From: Streptomyces sp. NBC_01717
GTDB lineage: Bacteria; Actinomycetota; Actinomycetes; Streptomycetales; Streptomycetaceae
NCBI RefSeq assembly: GCF_036248255.1
Contig: NZ_CP109178.1
Span: 5,518,001 to 5,582,000 of the forward strand
DNA: 64,000 bases
Direction: 5' to 3'
Every line of letters starts with the position of its first letter. Positions within the stretch are counted from its first letter, which is position 1. Under the pieces are notes generated by a model. The model was not told the origin of the DNA. It searched no databases and saw nothing but the letters and a program-made list of their open reading frames with translations. This document shows, one piece after another, positions 63,275-64,000 of this stretch. The position numbers and the translations under genes were made by a program.

Positions 63275-64000
63275 ATGTCCGAGGAGTTGGGTCGCGTACG
63301 TCAGATGTGGCACCTCCTGGAGCCTCTGCACGCGGTGCTCTATTACGCGCCGGAGGCGTTCGAGGAGGCTGCCGTGCTCGGCTACCGCACCGATGAGCGC
63401 TGGCCCAGCTACTTCGCCTGGCGCGCGGCGCCGCTGGGGGCGGTCGACGCGGAGCGGGTTGCCGAAACCTTCTACAGCTTCAGTCCGCAGATGGTGCGGG
63501 AGCACATTCCGGCCGCCTGGTCCGTCGCCTCTCCCGATGTGGTGGTCGCGGCCCGCACGAAGGCGGTCGACCGTGCGTACCGGGCGCTGTTCGGGGAACA
63601 GGCCGCCGGCCCGGAGATCACCGAGGCCGCCGTGCTGGCCCGGCGCGTCGCGGAGGCAGTGGACGTGACCGGTCGTCCGTTGGCCGAGGCCAACGCCGCC
63701 CTGCCGTGGCCGGACGAACCGCATGCGGCGCTCTGGCACGCGGCGACGGTTCTGCGCGAGCACCGCGGGGACGGGCACATCGCCGCCCTCGCCGAGGCGG
63801 GGCTCGACCCCGTCGAGTCGCTGGTCTCGTTCGCCGGCATCGGTGCCGCACGCCCGGAGGTGTTCGAGAGCCGGGCCTGGAGCGGCGAGGAGTGGAGCGC
63901 GGCCCGTGGACGGCTGGTGAAGCGTGGGCTGTTGGAGGAGGACGGTACGGCGACGGGGGCGGGCCGGGCGCTGCGCACCGAAGTCGAGCGGCGCACCGAC
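63275..64000 (+). CDS. SCO6745 family winged-helix/SalK-like protein, 3' end outside window
   Basis: 242 codons visible. MSEELGRVRQMWHLLEPLHA, VLYYAPEAFEEAAVLGYRTD, ERWPSYFAWRAAPLGAVDAE, TFYSFSPQMVREHIPAAWSV are the recognisable conserved start of this family; LALAEAGLDPVESL-like and RGRLVKRGLLEEDG segments follow. The C-terminal winged-helix part suggests a regulator-like fold, but the biochemical role is unknown. ATG 63275 has GGAGG about 9 bases upstream; earlier in-frame ATGs at 63248 and 63251 are less well placed. Probably repressed by the divergent TetR protein. Confidence 0.8.
   Translation, partial: MSEELGRVRQMWHLLEPLHAVLYYAPEAFEEAAVLGYRTDERWPSYFAWRAAPLGAVDAERVAETFYSFSPQMVREHIPAAWSVASPDVVVAARTKAVDRAYRALFGEQAAGPEITEAAVLARRVAEAVDVTGRPLAEANAALPWPDEPHAALWHAATVLREHRGDGHIAALAEAGLDPVESLVSFAGIGAARPEVFESRAWSGEEWSAARGRLVKRGLLEEDGTATGAGRALRTEVERRTD

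Overview
This window is chromosomal DNA of a Streptomyces or a very close relative. It has very high GC, strong third-position G/C bias, GTG starts, many 4-nt stop/start overlaps, and actinobacterial families such as Pmt, RpfB, DivIVA-like coiled coils, SUKH proteins and SCO6745-type proteins. From memory, the gene order resembles the S. coelicolor core chromosome around SCO3108-SCO3157; this was not checked against a database.

Layout: 1-2.4 kb holds the 5' end of a penicillin-binding protein gene, a broken beta-helix gene with what looks like an internal inversion, and a DUF2975/HTH pair. 2.6-11.5 kb is housekeeping: protein O-mannosyltransferase and divergent rsmI, a zinc-ribbon protein, tatD, rpfB-rsmA-ispE (overlapping) and an acyltransferase. 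11.5-21.5 kb has two tandem membrane-anchored paralogues on the minus strand, an ABC-F ATPase, and three tandem membrane-anchored beta-propeller proteins with Gly/Pro/Tyr-rich tails. 21.8-28.6 kb has two LuxR-type regulators (one without a phosphoacceptor Asp), a frameshifted small membrane protein, a decayed TnpB gene and the galTEK operon. 28.1-31.7 kb has the tamR/tam pair with paired operators, a VOC protein, and a TetR/desaturase operon. 31.9-39.5 kb is core metabolism: ppc, pth, rplY, prs, glmU and tRNA-Gln(UUG).

39.6-47.7 kb is the most accessory-looking block: a broken gene beside the tRNA, an orphan histidine kinase, then two divergent transcription units. One encodes a SUKH-3 protein and a YwqJ-type deaminase. 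The other encodes a SMI1/KNR4 protein and an 872-residue protein that joins an Imm35/YrhB-like head, a collagen-like repeat region, a second deaminase-like domain and a SUKH-4-like tail. A coiled-coil DivIVA-like gene follows. These genes carry toxin-family and immunity-family domains, but no secretion or delivery module is visible, so this is the best candidate for an undescribed system.

47.7-55.4 kb holds a DUF485/acetate-type symporter pair, an EmrB/QacA-type exporter, and a LolD/FtsX ABC transporter, each with a conspicuous palindrome or repeat upstream. 55.5-58.8 kb is a small integrated element (GntR, DUF2637-like membrane protein, cupin, two tiny regulators, large serine recombinase) between the ABC permease gene and mfd, bounded by a 16-bp imperfect direct repeat that may be attL/attR. 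The window ends with mfd, a convergent TetR gene and a partial SCO6745-family gene.
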